A stretch of DNA of 32,909 nucleotides from JALXDT01 sp964634755 (GCA_964634755.1 CAZWJH010000017.1:1-32909), one strand, 5' to 3'; shown: positions 1-7,766, numbered from the stretch's first letter. Numbers and translations are program-made. Notes: a model not told the origin generated them from the letters alone.

Positions 1-5
1 TCTTA

Positions 6-34
6 TTGAAAAAATAAAAAAAAGGGAGTATAAT
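6..34 (+). promoter_or_regulatory. Sigma70-type promoter for the OmpA-like gene
   Basis: A TTGAAA -35 box (6-11) and a perfect TATAAT -10 box (29-34) are separated by exactly 17 bases. They sit about 30 bases upstream of the start codon at 66, with a GAGGTGAAGG ribosome-binding site between. This should drive the three tightly packed genes through waaF. Confidence 0.75.
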
Positions 35-65
35 TTTTTTGAAATAAAATATTAAGAGGTGAAGG

Positions 66-1364
66 ATGAGGAGAAGTGTTATTTTATTTGTGATTTTATT
101 ATTAGCAATACCTTTAATTTCTTCGGAGTATGGAAATTCAGGATTGTTTCATCTTTTTTATGCAAATTCAATTGGTACAGGCAACTATATTTTAACTCTC
201 GGTCTTGATAACCTGGACAGAGAAAAACAGGATATTGACATTAATGATTTTTACCTCAGTCTTGGATACGGACTTTCCAATAAAGTAGAAATCGGAGCAA
301 GGCTGAATTTTTGGAGAAGAGTTGACCCCGATAATTTAAATGATACTTATTATAATGGAACACCATATGCACATTCACCTTTCTATGAAGGACTCGGTTA
401 TGCAGATTTGGGAATCAAATTTTCAATCTCTAAAAACTTTGCTATAAGAGGGTTTGTGGAAATGCCTCTATCTTCAAAAGATACAGCAACGACTACAACA
501 AAATCGGCTTTTGGTGGTAATCTTATTCTATCCACAAATCAAACAAAAAAGGGAATTTTTACCTTGAATGTAGGCTATAAACACAATGGGAAAATTGATA
601 AAACAGAATATGTAAACTTTATGAATTCCAACCTTTCTACATTTGTAACTCCGGCAGGATCAGAGATAATAAGTGATGAAATTCTTGCAGGTGCAGGTGG
701 GAAATTAAGAATTGCAAACAGAGTTTATACAATCGGGGAACTTTATTACACTGGATACTTAAATTCTGATACAGAGCAAAAGAATAATCTTGATCTGGCA
801 ATTGGTTTTCAGTTTTTGCTTAACGAAAAGGTTAAAGTAAATATAGCGTATAAGAAAAACTTATTATTCAATGATGGATTACCAAGTACACAAGGTGGAG
901 CTATTTCAATTGTTTATTCAACAATTCCTGAAGAAATTAAAAAGAAAGTTGTTGAGAAAAAAGAGGAACCCAAACCTGTAATTAAAAAAGAGGTGAAAAA
1001 AGAAGTTGTAAAACCTGTTATAACTCCCTTAATTTTCAAAGATACATACTTTGCTTTCGATAGCTATGAATTAACGGATGAAGCAAAATCAATTCTTCTG
1101 AAGGAAGTGGAAAAACTTAAAGAGAGAAAGGATGTGAAAATTATAATAGAAGGTCATACCTGTAATATAGGAACCAATGCTTACAATCTCGCCCTTGGAG
1201 AAAAGAGAGCTCAAGCTGTAAAAGATTTTATGGTAAGCAATGGAATAGATCCTTCAAGAATAGACATTATAAGCTATGGAGAGGAAAGACCTGCTTTTGA
1301 TAATAGTACAGAAGAAACCAGAAGATTTAATAGAAGAGCTCATATAAAAAAGAAAAACGGGTAA
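66..1364 (+). CDS. OmpA/Pal-family outer membrane protein
   Basis: The 432-residue protein begins with a signal peptide (charged MRRS, then a hydrophobic run to about residue 20). Residues about 25-290 alternate polar and aromatic residues as in a beta-barrel. A Lys/Glu/Val/Pro-rich linker follows (about 292-318), then an OmpA-C domain (about 322-432), which in this family binds peptidoglycan. The domain keeps the GHT, N-LALGEKRA and SYGEERP blocks and Arg381. The usual Asp of GHTD, which contacts diaminopimelate, is Cys366 here. The likely role is an envelope anchor tying outer membrane to cell wall. The start is supported by GAGGTGAAGG directly upstream. A small exported protein and waaF follow closely, suggesting an envelope operon. 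The barrel part is assigned only by general composition. Confidence 0.85.
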   Translation: MRRSVILFVILLLAIPLISSEYGNSGLFHLFYANSIGTGNYILTLGLDNLDREKQDIDINDFYLSLGYGLSNKVEIGARLNFWRRVDPDNLNDTYYNGTPYAHSPFYEGLGYADLGIKFSISKNFAIRGFVEMPLSSKDTATTTTKSAFGGNLILSTNQTKKGIFTLNVGYKHNGKIDKTEYVNFMNSNLSTFVTPAGSEIISDEILAGAGGKLRIANRVYTIGELYYTGYLNSDTEQKNNLDLAIGFQFLLNEKVKVNIAYKKNLLFNDGLPSTQGGAISIVYSTIPEEIKKKVVEKKEEPKPVIKKEVKKEVVKPVITPLIFKDTYFAFDSYELTDEAKSILLKEVEKLKERKDVKIIIEGHTCNIGTNAYNLALGEKRAQAVKDFMVSNGIDPSRIDIISYGEERPAFDNSTEETRRFNRRAHIKKKNG

Positions 1365-1379
1365 TAGGAGGCAAGGATA

Positions 1380-1724
1380 ATGAAGAAAATAGCATTATTA
1401 ATAATAATAGTTTTTGTTTTAACATTCTTTCTTTTCTCATATGAAAGAAATTTAGGATATATCTATTTCCCGAACTTTATTCAAAAGGATACTCCTCATA
1501 ATAAAGGAATGTATAAAGTGGTTGTTAAAGAGGAAGAGGGAAACTACTATTTCTATCTTTACAAAAAAGGAAATCTCGTACTCAAAGAAATGGCTGTTGT
1601 AAAACCATGTAATAGACCTTTTAAGGGTGTAAGAAAAGCTATTTTAAAGGGAAAAGAGTATTTTAGAATTCAAATTTATCACAACAACAATTTAATAATG
1701 GGGTACTTTGAGCTAAAGCAATAA
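1380..1724 (+). CDS. Small exported or membrane-anchored protein of unknown function
   Basis: This 114-residue protein is not recognised. It starts with a strong signal sequence or membrane anchor (MKKIALLIIIVFVLTFFLF, residues 1-19). The rest is a compact, basic, aromatic-rich domain with alternating patterns that suggest beta strands; a central segment reads KVVVKEEEGNYYFYLYKKGN. It has only one Cys. A good ribosome-binding site (GGAGG, about 1367) precedes the ATG, and the stop codon directly abuts the ATG of waaF. It is therefore probably translationally coupled to waaF and acts in or beyond the inner membrane. No catalytic motif is visible. Confidence 0.7.
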   Translation: MKKIALLIIIVFVLTFFLFSYERNLGYIYFPNFIQKDTPHNKGMYKVVVKEEEGNYYFYLYKKGNLVLKEMAVVKPCNRPFKGVRKAILKGKEYFRIQIYHNNNLIMGYFELKQ

Positions 1725-2714
1725 ATGAAAATATTAATCCGCATCCCCAACTGGATTGGGGATGCGGTAATGTCAATACCGGCAATAGAGACAATAAGAC
1801 AAAATTTTGAAACTTCTGAAATTTATTTAATAGGAAGAATTCCAGCAATTGAAATTTTTAGAAACTATCGCGGAATAAAAAAAATAATTGAGCTTAATAA
1901 TAAACTTATCCCAGAAATAAAAGCTCATTTTGAATTAAAAAAAGAAAAAATTGACAAAGCTTACCTTTTACCAAATTCTTTCGGGTCTGCTTTTTCAATG
2001 GTATTTTCAGGCTCAAATGAAATAATAGGGTATTTAAACGAAGGGCGGGGGATTTTTCTAACAAAAAGATTTAAAAAAAAATTTAATCCCAATGAACATT
2101 TTTCAAACTATTACAAAAATTTAGTAATATCCTCTGGATTGGAAAATATGGAAATTGATAAGATTTCTCTCTCCACATCAAAGGATGAAAAAAAATGGGC
2201 TGAAAACTTTCTTTCAGAAAAACTAAAAGACATAAATATTGGAATTTCCCCGGGTGCTGCCTATGGAAACTCAAAAAAGTGGTTTACGGAAAGATTTAAA
2301 GAAGTTGCTATTTATTTTGAAAGACAATATCAAGCAAGAACTTTCGTTTTCGGAAGCAAATCAGATAATTATGATTGTGAAAAAGTGGTCACGGAAAATT
2401 CAATAAATCTTTGCGGTAAGACATCCATCAGAGAAGCGATGGCTTTAATTGAAAGAATGGATATTTTTATCTCCAATGATTCAGGACTCATGCACCTTGC
2501 TAATGCTCTTGGAGTTCCGGTTATAGGAATTTTTGGCCCAACAATCCCAACTTCCACTTATCCTTTTAACAAAAATCATAAAGTCCTTTTTCATAAGGCT
2601 CCCTGCTCACCGTGTAAATACAGAGAATGCCCTCTTGAAAAAAAGATTTGCATGGATATGATTAAAAGCAAAGAAGTAATAAATAGTGTGAAAAGCCTTT
2701 TAAACCTTACTTAA
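1725..2714 (+). CDS. waaF: ADP-heptose:LPS heptosyltransferase (glycosyltransferase family 9)
   Basis: The 329-residue protein matches the family-9 glycosyltransferases that add heptose from ADP-heptose to the inner core of lipopolysaccharide at the cytoplasmic face of the inner membrane. Diagnostic blocks are RIPNWIGDAVMSIPA at residues 6-20, SPGAAYGNSKKW in the middle (sugar-nucleotide half), and ISNDSGLMHLANALGVPVI with GIFGPT in the C-terminal half. A C-terminal cluster CSPCKYRECP is typical of the WaaF (heptosyltransferase II) branch. Length is normal. The start codon directly follows the previous stop (TAA then ATG), with no independent ribosome-binding site. Its presence implies a heptose-containing LPS core. 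A perfect 12-bp hairpin lies in its first codons (reported separately). Confidence 0.9.
   Translation: MKILIRIPNWIGDAVMSIPAIETIRQNFETSEIYLIGRIPAIEIFRNYRGIKKIIELNNKLIPEIKAHFELKKEKIDKAYLLPNSFGSAFSMVFSGSNEIIGYLNEGRGIFLTKRFKKKFNPNEHFSNYYKNLVISSGLENMEIDKISLSTSKDEKKWAENFLSEKLKDINIGISPGAAYGNSKKWFTERFKEVAIYFERQYQARTFVFGSKSDNYDCEKVVTENSINLCGKTSIREAMALIERMDIFISNDSGLMHLANALGVPVIGIFGPTIPTSTYPFNKNHKVLFHKAPCSPCKYRECPLEKKICMDMIKSKEVINSVKSLLNLT
1739..1767 (+). repeat. Perfect 12-bp inverted repeat inside the start of waaF
   Basis: CCGCATCCCCAA (1739-1750) and TTGGGGATGCGG (1756-1767) are perfect reverse complements around a 5-base loop, CTGGA. The repeat begins 14 bases after the A of the waaF start codon and encodes the conserved PNWIGDA motif. 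It is one of the most GC-rich and stable hairpins in an AT-rich region. It has no following T-run, so it is not a classical terminator. Confidence 0.7.
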
Positions 2715-3071
2715 ACAATCCTCTGTACATTGAGGATTTCACCCATTTTGCTTCATACTTATATTTGGTCAAATAGATTTTTAAATCAGAATTATATTTA
2801 TATACTTTGTAAAGTAAATCTTTGTGTCGGCTTCGTACTTATAAGGCGTGTAATACCAAATTTCATCCTTGCCTTTCGCCTCGTATTTATACTTTGAAAC
2901 AAAGACAATAAGATCAGCTTCATACTTATATTTTGTTCTATACACTTTAACATTCGCATCATATTTATACTTTGTCTCATAAATAGTACCACTTCTCAAT
3001 AATGATAAACTGAAAAAAAATACAAGAAAAAAGAGGGGGAAAAATCCCCCTCTTATTTTATGGTCCGACAT
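2707..3071 (-). pseudogene. KYKYEA-repeat protein (DUF6150-like), frameshifted
   Basis: On the minus strand this encodes about six tandem repeats of 12-16 residues ending in KYKYEA or KYKYDA, for example KVYRTKYKYEA and DTKIYFTKY. The pattern resembles the DUF6150 family of short repeat proteins of unknown function (recognised by pattern only). The reading frame stops at 2781-2783 after TKYINIILI. Removing two bases (an extra TA near 2800-2803) restores two further repeat units (KYKYNSDLKIYLTKYKYEAK) and a tail ending at the stop at 2707-2709. The start is unclear: the ATG at 3071 lies inside the upstream gene's stop and terminator and has no ribosome-binding site, and the next in-frame candidate is TTG at 2999. 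It is probably an inactivated gene, unless the indel is a sequencing error or a slippage site. Confidence 0.6.
3031..3054 (-). terminator. Intrinsic terminator of the oxygen-defence operon
   Basis: A perfect 10-bp stem (AAGAGGGGGA at 3031-3040, TCCCCCTCTT at 3045-3054) encloses a 4-base loop. On the minus strand it starts 3 bases after the stop of the rubrerythrin-like gene and is followed by a T-rich run (TTTTCTTGTATTTT). It should end the transcript coming from rubredoxin-cydAB-fprA-sor. Confidence 0.85.
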
Positions 3072-3549
3072 GGGTCATAGGCCAATTTATTTCATAATCT
3101 TCAGCCTCTTCAATAGCTCTTCTCTCCAACTCAAGAAGATTATAGTGCCCTTTCTCCATGTAAGCAATGTAAGTAAGCATCTTTTTTGTTTCCTCATCCC
3201 CGAATTTTTTAGAAAGTTGAGTGTAAAAATCAAAAGCTGCCATCTCTGCTTCCATAGCTTTTGCAAAAATCTCGCTTAAAAGAATATTCTCTTTGTTAAT
3301 TTTAATCTCTGGCAATGGCACAGGACTCTTTTCAGGTAAAACAATCTTTTCCCCGGGAAATAGTTTTTTAAAAAGAGATTCAAAATATTCTCTATGTTTG
3401 ACTTCTTCTTCAGCAAGAAAGAGTAACCTGTCCTTTAACATCATATTTTTTACCTGCTCAGCTATAGCCTTATAAATAGCCTTTGCTTCAATTTCGCTTT
3501 TGATTGCTGTTAACAAACAATCTTTAACTGAATATTTACTATAATCCAT
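3058..3549 (-). CDS. Rubrerythrin-like diiron protein without a rubredoxin domain
   Basis: The 163-residue protein is a four-helix ferritin-like domain. Both iron-ligand helix pairs are visible: Glu19/Glu21 then the ExxH pair Glu49-His52, and Glu100/Glu102 then the ExxH pair Glu132-His135. The C-terminal rubredoxin domain of classical rubrerythrin is absent. Such proteins usually reduce hydrogen peroxide in the cytoplasm of anaerobes or handle iron. A free rubredoxin at the head of the same operon could supply electrons (inference). The chosen start (MDYSKY) lies 4 bases after the superoxide reductase stop. A longer upstream extension would read through that gene in another frame and is rejected. 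An intrinsic terminator follows directly, making this the last gene of the operon. Confidence 0.8.
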   Translation of the reverse strand: MDYSKYSVKDCLLTAIKSEIEAKAIYKAIAEQVKNMMLKDRLLFLAEEEVKHREYFESLFKKLFPGEKIVLPEKSPVPLPEIKINKENILLSEIFAKAMEAEMAAFDFYTQLSKKFGDEETKKMLTYIAYMEKGHYNLLELERRAIEEAEDYEINWPMTHVGP

Positions 3550-3553
3550 TGTT

Positions 3554-3934
3554 CTATAATTCAAGGTCAATGGAATTTGACCAAAGCCCATGAATATTGC
3601 AGAAAGATGATGCAAAAATTTTTCCGGGTTTTGATGTTTTAAAATAAAAAGTCACATCAGGCTCAGTATAAACAGAGCTTGTGTTCGGTCCTTGAGAGGA
3701 TGCTCCGTGTGCAGAAAAGTCAAACCTGCCCAAATGATAGGTAAACTTTTCTCCCTCCGGTAAAAAATAAACTTCAATCCAGTTTATGTGGTGCTCTGTT
3801 GTGTTAGGATGAGGAATCTCCTTTCCAACACTAACCCTAACCTTAATTTTTTCTCCCTTTTCTAAGATTTCAATAACCGGTGAATGCTTCTCATTTTTCC
3901 AATCACCTGTTTGAAACAAATTTCCTATATTCAT
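3554..3934 (-). CDS. sor: Superoxide reductase, neelaredoxin type
   Basis: This 126-residue protein is a one-iron superoxide reductase lacking the N-terminal desulforedoxin domain. It reduces superoxide to hydrogen peroxide without making oxygen, which suits anaerobes. The ligand set of the square-pyramidal iron centre is visible: His17, His42 and His48 (PHPNTTEHH), and Cys112 with His115 (SFCNIHG). The conserved Glu15-Lys16 pair that gates the sixth site is present (NEKHSP). A strong ribosome-binding site (AAAGGAGGATAGA) precedes the ATG. The gene is 11 bases downstream of fprA and 4 bases upstream of the rubrerythrin-like gene, so the products that make and remove peroxide are coupled. Rubredoxin is the usual electron donor in this family. 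Confidence 0.93.
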   Translation of the reverse strand: MNIGNLFQTGDWKNEKHSPVIEILEKGEKIKVRVSVGKEIPHPNTTEHHINWIEVYFLPEGEKFTYHLGRFDFSAHGASSQGPNTSSVYTEPDVTFYFKTSKPGKIFASSFCNIHGLWSNSIDLEL

Positions 3935-3945
3935 TCTATCCTCCT

Positions 3946-5130
3946 TTAAAGCTTAAACATATTTTTATGTTTTTCAATTATTATATTTGCAAATTCTTTT
4001 ATTTTCTCCTTATCATCACTCTTTGGCAATCCTTTTATTAAAAGAGGTTCTACAAAATCAAGCTTTAGATTCTTCATAATAGTCGTAAGAATATCCACTG
4101 TCTTTCCTCCCCAACCGAGAGAGCCTACAATGGAAGCAATTTTAAGCTTCGGTCTTAGTGCATTTACAAGATAAGCAGCATAAACAACAAAGGGATGAGG
4201 ACCGGCAAGAACCGTAGGGGTCCCTATGATGAGAGTTGCAGCATCAACAAGAGCCATTGCAAGCTCTCCTACATCTGTTTTTGTAAGATTAAAGGGCATA
4301 ACCTCAATCCCACTTTCAGTAAAAATCTCAACAAGTTCCATTACAATTACATCCGTACTTCCGTGCATTGAAACATAAGGAATTAGAATCTGATTTTTTA
4401 CATCTTCAGATATCCACTCATTATAAGCATTAATAATTATCTTAGGATTATTGTAAACAGGCCCATGACTTGGTGCTATGTATTTTATCTCTTTTGAAGA
4501 AATCTTTTCTATGTTTTTTCTTATGTGATTTCTAAAAGGCATCATAATCTCAGCATAATATCTCTTTGCATCTTCTATTACCTTGTATTCATCCTGTACA
4601 AAAAGGCTTGAAGTTGCTCTGTGCGAACCAAAAAAATCACAGGAAAAGAGAATTTTATCCTCAATAAGATAAGTTGACATTGTCTCAGGCCAGTGAACCC
4701 AAGGAGTGTAAATAAATTCAAAGGTTCTGCCACCAAGAGAAAGAGTCTCTCCGTTTTCAACCTCAATAAATTTATCATCGGGAATGTGTAAAAGATCAAC
4801 TAAAAACCCCTTACATTTAGGATTTGTTACAACCTTTGCTTCCGGATAAATTTCCAAAAGATCGGGAATTGTACCAGAATGATCCTGCTCAGCATGATTA
4901 GCTATGATGTAGTCAAGTTTTTCCACTTTAAGTCTTTTAAGATTATTGATAAGCTCCTTGCTTTTTTCAGGATCAACTGTATCTACCAAAGCTGTTTTTT
5001 CTTCTCCTATAACAATATAGGAGTTGTAACTTGTTCCATCAGGAAGGGGAATTAATTCATCGAACAATCTTCTATCCCAATCCACTACACCTACTGAAAA
5101 AACTCCTTCAACCAATTTTTGTATTGCCAT
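3946..5130 (-). CDS. fprA: A-type flavoprotein (oxygen or NO reductase, FprA/ROO family)
   Basis: The 394-residue protein has an N-terminal beta-lactamase-like diiron domain (about 1-245) and a C-terminal FMN-binding flavodoxin domain (about 250-394). The full diiron ligand set is visible: His79, Glu81, Asp83 and His84 (HAEQDH), His146 (WVHWPET), Asp165 (SCDFFG) and His222 (APSHGP). These soluble cytoplasmic enzymes reduce oxygen to water, or nitric oxide to nitrous oxide, with electrons from rubredoxin. The choice between the two substrates cannot be made from sequence. A GGAGGT ribosome-binding site supports the start. It follows cydB by 39 bases and precedes superoxide reductase, so it lies in the middle of the oxygen-removal operon. 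No additional rubredoxin or flavin reductase domain is fused. Confidence 0.93.
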   Translation of the reverse strand: MAIQKLVEGVFSVGVVDWDRRLFDELIPLPDGTSYNSYIVIGEEKTALVDTVDPEKSKELINNLKRLKVEKLDYIIANHAEQDHSGTIPDLLEIYPEAKVVTNPKCKGFLVDLLHIPDDKFIEVENGETLSLGGRTFEFIYTPWVHWPETMSTYLIEDKILFSCDFFGSHRATSSLFVQDEYKVIEDAKRYYAEIMMPFRNHIRKNIEKISSKEIKYIAPSHGPVYNNPKIIINAYNEWISEDVKNQILIPYVSMHGSTDVIVMELVEIFTESGIEVMPFNLTKTDVGELAMALVDAATLIIGTPTVLAGPHPFVVYAAYLVNALRPKLKIASIVGSLGWGGKTVDILTTIMKNLKLDFVEPLLIKGLPKSDDKEKIKEFANIIIEKHKNMFKL

Positions 5131-5169
5131 TTATACCTCCAAAATTAATTATTTTATATTAAAAACCGC

Positions 5170-6174
5170 TTAATATCCTGTACTTTCCTCCAATTTAATC
5201 TTTCCCTTGAAAATTTTGTATATGTAAATTGTATAACCTATAACAAACGGCATACCAATAAGTGCAATTATAAGTATTACAGTAAGGGTTAATTTACTTG
5301 AAGAAAATTCATAAAGACTCATACTAAGAGCAGGATCAGTTGCTCTAACGAGATAAGGAAATTGCACTGCTGCAATTAATCCCCAAATTGCTACATGAAT
5401 AAGGGATGAAAAAAGAAAAGCTTTTCCATCTTTACCATTTTTAACATTTGATAGAGTAATATACCAAAAAACGATGGTTAAAATTGCAAAAATCCATCCG
5501 ACCACATTTGAAACAACGCCTTTTATTTGTAATATTCCGAGAACAATTGTAAGAACAAATAATACAATAAATCCAACCAAGAATTTTCCCGCAAGCGCAT
5601 GGCCCCTTTCTCTTATACTACCTTCCGACTTTAGTGCAGCATAAATACTGCCGTGTATTAAAATCATGGTAAGGCCTAAAATCCCTGTAATAAGAGGAAA
5701 CGGCCTTAGCAGAGTGAAAAAATTTCCCGCAAAATCATGCGCTTTATTTAAAGGAATACCAACAATAATATTCCCAAGAGCAACTCCATAAAGAAGAGAT
5801 GGCAAAAAGCTTCCTATTACAATAGCTTTGCACCAAATTTTTCTTGTTCCCTCATCATGAGCCCAATATTCAAAAGACACTGCTCTGAAAATCAGTGCAA
5901 ACAAAACCAGCATAAGGGCAAGATAAAAGCCACTAAACACTGTTGCATAAACAGGTGGAAAAGCCGCAAAAAGTGCTCCGCCCCCTGTCAAAAGCCAGAC
6001 TTCATTTCCATCCCACACGGGACCTACCGCATTAAATAAAATTCTCTTCTCAGTATCATTTTTTGCAAGAAATGAGGTTAAAATACCAACTCCCAAATCA
6101 AAACCGTCAAGTATTGAATATCCTAAGAGAAGCATAACTATTAACAAAAACCATATTATTTGTAATACCTGCAT
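5170..6174 (-). CDS. cydB: Cytochrome bd oxidase subunit II
   Basis: This 334-residue integral membrane protein has about eight or nine hydrophobic segments. It carries the N-terminal CydB hallmark (YSILDGFDLGVGIL, about residues 19-32) followed by VGPVWDGNEVWLLTGGGALFA. With CydA it forms the quinol oxidase that reduces oxygen to water with high affinity in the inner membrane. The start is supported by GAGGAGGTTAAA just upstream. It begins 10 bases after the cydA stop. No cydX-like small gene and no cydDC transporter genes are next to it. In this setting the oxidase probably works as an oxygen scavenger as much as a respiratory enzyme (inference). Confidence 0.95.
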   Translation of the reverse strand: MQVLQIIWFLLIVMLLLGYSILDGFDLGVGILTSFLAKNDTEKRILFNAVGPVWDGNEVWLLTGGGALFAAFPPVYATVFSGFYLALMLVLFALIFRAVSFEYWAHDEGTRKIWCKAIVIGSFLPSLLYGVALGNIIVGIPLNKAHDFAGNFFTLLRPFPLITGILGLTMILIHGSIYAALKSEGSIRERGHALAGKFLVGFIVLFVLTIVLGILQIKGVVSNVVGWIFAILTIVFWYITLSNVKNGKDGKAFLFSSLIHVAIWGLIAAVQFPYLVRATDPALSMSLYEFSSSKLTLTVILIIALIGMPFVIGYTIYIYKIFKGKIKLEESTGY

Positions 6175-6184
6175 TTTAACCTCC

Positions 6185-7519
6185 TCAATAACCCTGGATT
6201 ATGTTTTCTTCAGGTCCCTTTCTGATAATCTTAAAGAAGATTTTTAGAAAAATGGCAAAGAGAAAAGCATAAATTAAGATGAACATGATAAGCGAAAAGA
6301 GAATTTGCCCCGCAGGAACCACTTTTGATATGGCATCTGTTGTTTTCATAACATTATAAACTATCCAGGGTTGCCTTCCTATTTCAGCTGCCATCCACCC
6401 GGTTTGAACAGCAACATAAACAAGAGGAGTTGTTAATATAATTAGTTTTAAAAACCACTTTGAATCCCAAATTTTCTTCTTCCAGTAAAGATAAATACCT
6501 ATTAATGAAACAAATATAAAGAAAAATCCGAGACCGGTCATAATGTGATACACCGTATATGTTAACAAGACAGGTGGAATATCCTCTCCAAATTCATTAA
6601 GACCCTTAATTTCTCCGTTTGTATCCCAGTAAACAAGAAAACTCAATAACCCCGGAATCCCTATTTCACATCTTGTAACTTTGTTCTTTTCATCGGGAAT
6701 TCCAAAAATATCAAGCTGAGCGTGGGTTGTGGTCTTCCAAATACCTTCAAAAGCAGCTAATTTTGCAGGTTGTGTTTCCGCAACCTTAACCGCTCCAGCA
6801 TGACCGGATACGAGTTGAAGAAGAGAAAAAACTATAAAGACAATCACACCTACATTAAAAAATTTTTTAGCTTCTTTTTCAAACTTCTTTTTTAAGAGAT
6901 AATAGGCACCTATTGCTGCTACAAGAGCCCCCCCGCTTATCCAAGCAGCTATAATAACATGGGTGTATCTGTTTAAAGTAGAATGATTTACAGCTGCCTC
7001 AAAAAAGTTAGTTAAAATCGCCTTCTTCTTTCCCGAAATCTCTACGATTTTATAGCCAGCTGGTGTTTGCATCCAAGAATTTGCTATTATAATCCAAAGT
7101 CCCGAAAGATGGGAACCTAAAAAAACAAAGAAAGATGACCACCAATATGCTTTTTCAGATACTTTTTTTCTTCCGAAAACGAGAACGCCCAAAAACATTG
7201 ATTCAAGAAAAAAAGCAAAAATTCCCTCCGCTACCAATGGAGCACCGAAAACATCTCCAACCATCTTTGAATATTCAGCCCAATTATTTCCAAAGGAAAA
7301 TTCCATTACAATACCGGTAGCCGTACCTATAACGAAAACAAGACCTAAAACCTTAACTAAGAAAGCAGATGTCCTTTTGTAAATATTCTCTTTTGTCCTG
7401 ATATAAAGAGTTTCAAGAATAAGTATAATTAGAGACAGCCCGAGTGTTGTAGGTGGGAATAGAAAATGGAAACTAATAGTTACTGCAAATTGAATCCTTG
7501 CCAATAAGGCAGCATCCAC
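6185..7519 (-). CDS. cydA: Cytochrome bd oxidase subunit I
   Basis: The 444-residue membrane protein carries CydA hallmarks: His18 in ITISFHFLFPP (heme b595 ligand), the ANSWMQTPAGY block, His in the VSGHAGAVKVAETQPAK region, and the GRQPW motif near the C-terminus. It binds hemes b558, b595 and d and oxidises quinol. The quinol-binding Q loop appears short, so it belongs to the short-Q-loop type. The start codon is GTG, preceded by GGAGGT at good spacing and 14 bases after the rubredoxin stop. Co-transcription with rubredoxin upstream and cydB, fprA and sor downstream places the membrane oxidase in a general oxygen-defence operon. Confidence 0.95.
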   Translation of the reverse strand: MDAALLARIQFAVTISFHFLFPPTTLGLSLIILILETLYIRTKENIYKRTSAFLVKVLGLVFVIGTATGIVMEFSFGNNWAEYSKMVGDVFGAPLVAEGIFAFFLESMFLGVLVFGRKKVSEKAYWWSSFFVFLGSHLSGLWIIIANSWMQTPAGYKIVEISGKKKAILTNFFEAAVNHSTLNRYTHVIIAAWISGGALVAAIGAYYLLKKKFEKEAKKFFNVGVIVFIVFSLLQLVSGHAGAVKVAETQPAKLAAFEGIWKTTTHAQLDIFGIPDEKNKVTRCEIGIPGLLSFLVYWDTNGEIKGLNEFGEDIPPVLLTYTVYHIMTGLGFFFIFVSLIGIYLYWKKKIWDSKWFLKLIILTTPLVYVAVQTGWMAAEIGRQPWIVYNVMKTTDAISKVVPAGQILFSLIMFILIYAFLFAIFLKIFFKIIRKGPEENIIQGY

Positions 7520-7533
7520 TAATTACCTCCTTT

Positions 7534-7704
7534 TTATTTATAGTTATTTTTTTCTTCAAACATATCTTTTTCTGCACCACACATCGGACAAACCCAATCT
7601 TCAGGAAGTTCTTCAAATGATGTGCCAGGACCAATTCCATTATCAAAATCCCCTGTTTCAGGATCATAAATATAACCGCAAACAGTACAAATATACTTCT
7701 TCAT
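7534..7704 (-). CDS. Rubredoxin
   Basis: This short gene encodes 56 residues beginning MKKYICTVCGYIYDPETGD and containing the second cysteine pair in WVCPMCGAEKDMFEE. The two CxxCG knuckles (Cys6, Cys9, and the pair near residues 39-42) bind a single iron. It is a cytoplasmic one-electron carrier. It is the natural donor for superoxide reductase, FprA and rubrerythrin-type proteins, all encoded downstream in the same transcript. A strong ribosome-binding site (AAGGAGGAGTG) precedes the ATG. It is the first gene of the operon, directly behind the candidate PerR-regulated promoter. Confidence 0.97.
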   Translation of the reverse strand: MKKYICTVCGYIYDPETGDFDNGIGPGTSFEELPEDWVCPMCGAEKDMFEEKNNYK

Positions 7705-7720
7705 CACACTCCTCCTTAAA

Positions 7721-7766
7721 ATAATTATTTATATAAAATAATTATACTTTTTATCTTTTTTGTCAA
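7721..7766 (-). promoter_or_regulatory. Promoter region and PerR-box-like operator of the rubredoxin operon
   Basis: Read on the minus strand, a TTGACA (7766-7761, overlapping the perR stop codon) and a perfect TATAAT (7746-7741) lie only 14 bases apart, shorter than ideal. The TATAAT is embedded in GTATAATTATTTTAT (7747-7733), which matches the Bacillus PerR box TTATAATNATTATAA at 11 of 14 fixed positions. The self-complementary octamer ATAATTAT occurs twice, at 7721-7728 and 7738-7745, with centres 17 bases apart. With a Fur-family gene ending at 7763, this is a plausible operator, but the AT-richness raises the chance of coincidence. Confidence 0.55.

Noticed and set aside
2717..2738. Hairpin AATCCTC/GAGGATT after waaF as a terminator
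   Set aside because: The stem has only seven pairs, the loop is eight bases, and no T-run follows on the plus strand.
2781..2990. Tandem repeats between waaF and the sor operon as a CRISPR or DNA repeat array
   Set aside because: The periodicity follows the protein repeat KYKYEA; spacing is short and irregular at DNA level and there are no spacers.
3550..3615. Longer N-terminus for the rubrerythrin-like protein
   Set aside because: The 22 extra residues would be encoded inside the superoxide reductase gene in another frame and do not resemble the family; the ATG at 3549 fits the ferritin-like fold.
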